DNA from: an uncultured Lentisphaerota bacterium
GTDB taxonomy: Bacteria; Verrucomicrobiota; Lentisphaeria; Oligosphaerales; CAITYL01
NCBI GenBank assembly: GCA_903921725.1
Contig: CAIXRA010000003.1
Coordinates: 1 to 39,427, forward strand
DNA length: 39,427 nucleotides
Reading direction: 5' to 3'
The position numbers and the translations under genes are program-made. The notes under the pieces are model-generated. The model worked only from the letters and a program-made list of their open reading frames with translations. It did no database searches and had not been told where the DNA came from. Shown here one piece after another: positions 39,152 through 39,427 of the stretch (position 1 is its first letter; each line of letters begins with the position of its first letter).

Positions 39152-39427
39152 CTTTCCGCGAACCCTGCGTTTTTTCCGGAACGCCCGGCTCAATCGTCTA
39201 TGATGCAACGGTGTTGCATTGTGGACGAGGCAGGAAAGGCGCAGACACATCAACGCGGACAGAACCATGCGTTTTTCCGGCACACGGGAGACCCGATGCT
39301 ATATTGGGGCTTTCGATGAGTTGGCGGAGCGGCTGCGGCAATCGGCGTGTCCCGCACAAAAGCTATACGGGAATGGCGTGTTTTTTTGCCGGAATCGCGG
39401 CAAAAAACGGAAGACGGCTGAATGGCG
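39152..39427. other. Right-edge region without a recognised gene; hairpin at 39382-39407
   Basis: No convincing reading frame is seen. A perfect 10-bp inverted repeat, TTTTTTGCCG (39382-39391) and CGGCAAAAAA (39398-39407), has a 6-nt loop and T/A runs on both sides, so it could serve as a terminator in either direction. A TATATT near 39300 may be a promoter element of a gene beyond the edge. Confidence 0.5.

Overview
The window is a high-GC chromosomal segment, by eye around 65% G+C, of a Gram-negative bacterium. I place it tentatively in the Lentisphaerota/Kiritimatiellota part of the PVC group. The evidence is a single-gene prepilin of the FTLIELL type with a C-terminal H...DG motif (38369-39151), many intergenic short-period repeats, an MglA/roadblock pair, and encoded lipoproteins and peptidoglycan enzymes. 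No phage, transposase or CRISPR array is visible. Species identity cannot be settled without a search.

Layout. (1) 1-3816: a large Pro/Ala-rich protein with two copies of an unrecognised module and a 60-bp tandem repeat, cut by the window edge. It is divergent from mglA, a roadblock gene and a 163-aa unknown, which end in a strong terminator. (2) 4017-6300, minus strand: tRNA-Gln(CTG), a ferritin-like protein, a corrinoid adenosyltransferase and pdxS. A MocR/PdxR-type regulator (6500-7966) is divergent from pdxS. (3) 8083-13552, minus strand: an envelope block in the order marC, lepB, ftsW, small membrane protein, murG. (4) 14059-20183, plus strand: rpsP, khpA, trmD, rplS, rnhB, pcnB and two tandem D,D-carboxypeptidases, starting from a clear sigma70-type promoter. 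(5) 20250-23688, minus strand: a propeller-like lipoprotein, pyrD and mnmA. (6) 23861-25937, plus strand: a small accessory island of lower G+C with a DUF5678-like protein, a retropepsin-like protein overlapping it, and a solo PD-(D/E)XK nuclease-like protein. (7) 26376-27941: a YbiT-type ABC-F protein with a possible leader ORF. (8) 28006-33037, minus strand: four PLP enzymes of sulfur metabolism (cysteine desulfurase, MetY, CysK, MetB/C-like). (9) 33616-39151: an EF-G paralogue, a GH18-like secreted protein, an OleB/haloalkane-dehalogenase-like hydrolase, a secreted EF-hand protein and a prepilin.

Functional links. pdxS makes the PLP needed by the four sulfur enzymes, and its divergent MocR-type neighbour is the expected regulator. 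That regulator has Arg where the Schiff-base Lys normally sits. lepB, ftsW, murG and the two carboxypeptidases form an envelope-maturation theme.

The most unusual feature is a set of short-period (7-9 bp, mostly 8 bp) repeat tracts between genes. Tracts of the same kind also appear as in-frame insertions inside three conserved genes: the MocR regulator, murG and the cysteine desulfurase. The other best leads are the MglA/roadblock cluster with its unknown partners, the DUF5678/aspartic-protease pair, and a 180-bp palindromic element between metY and cysK.
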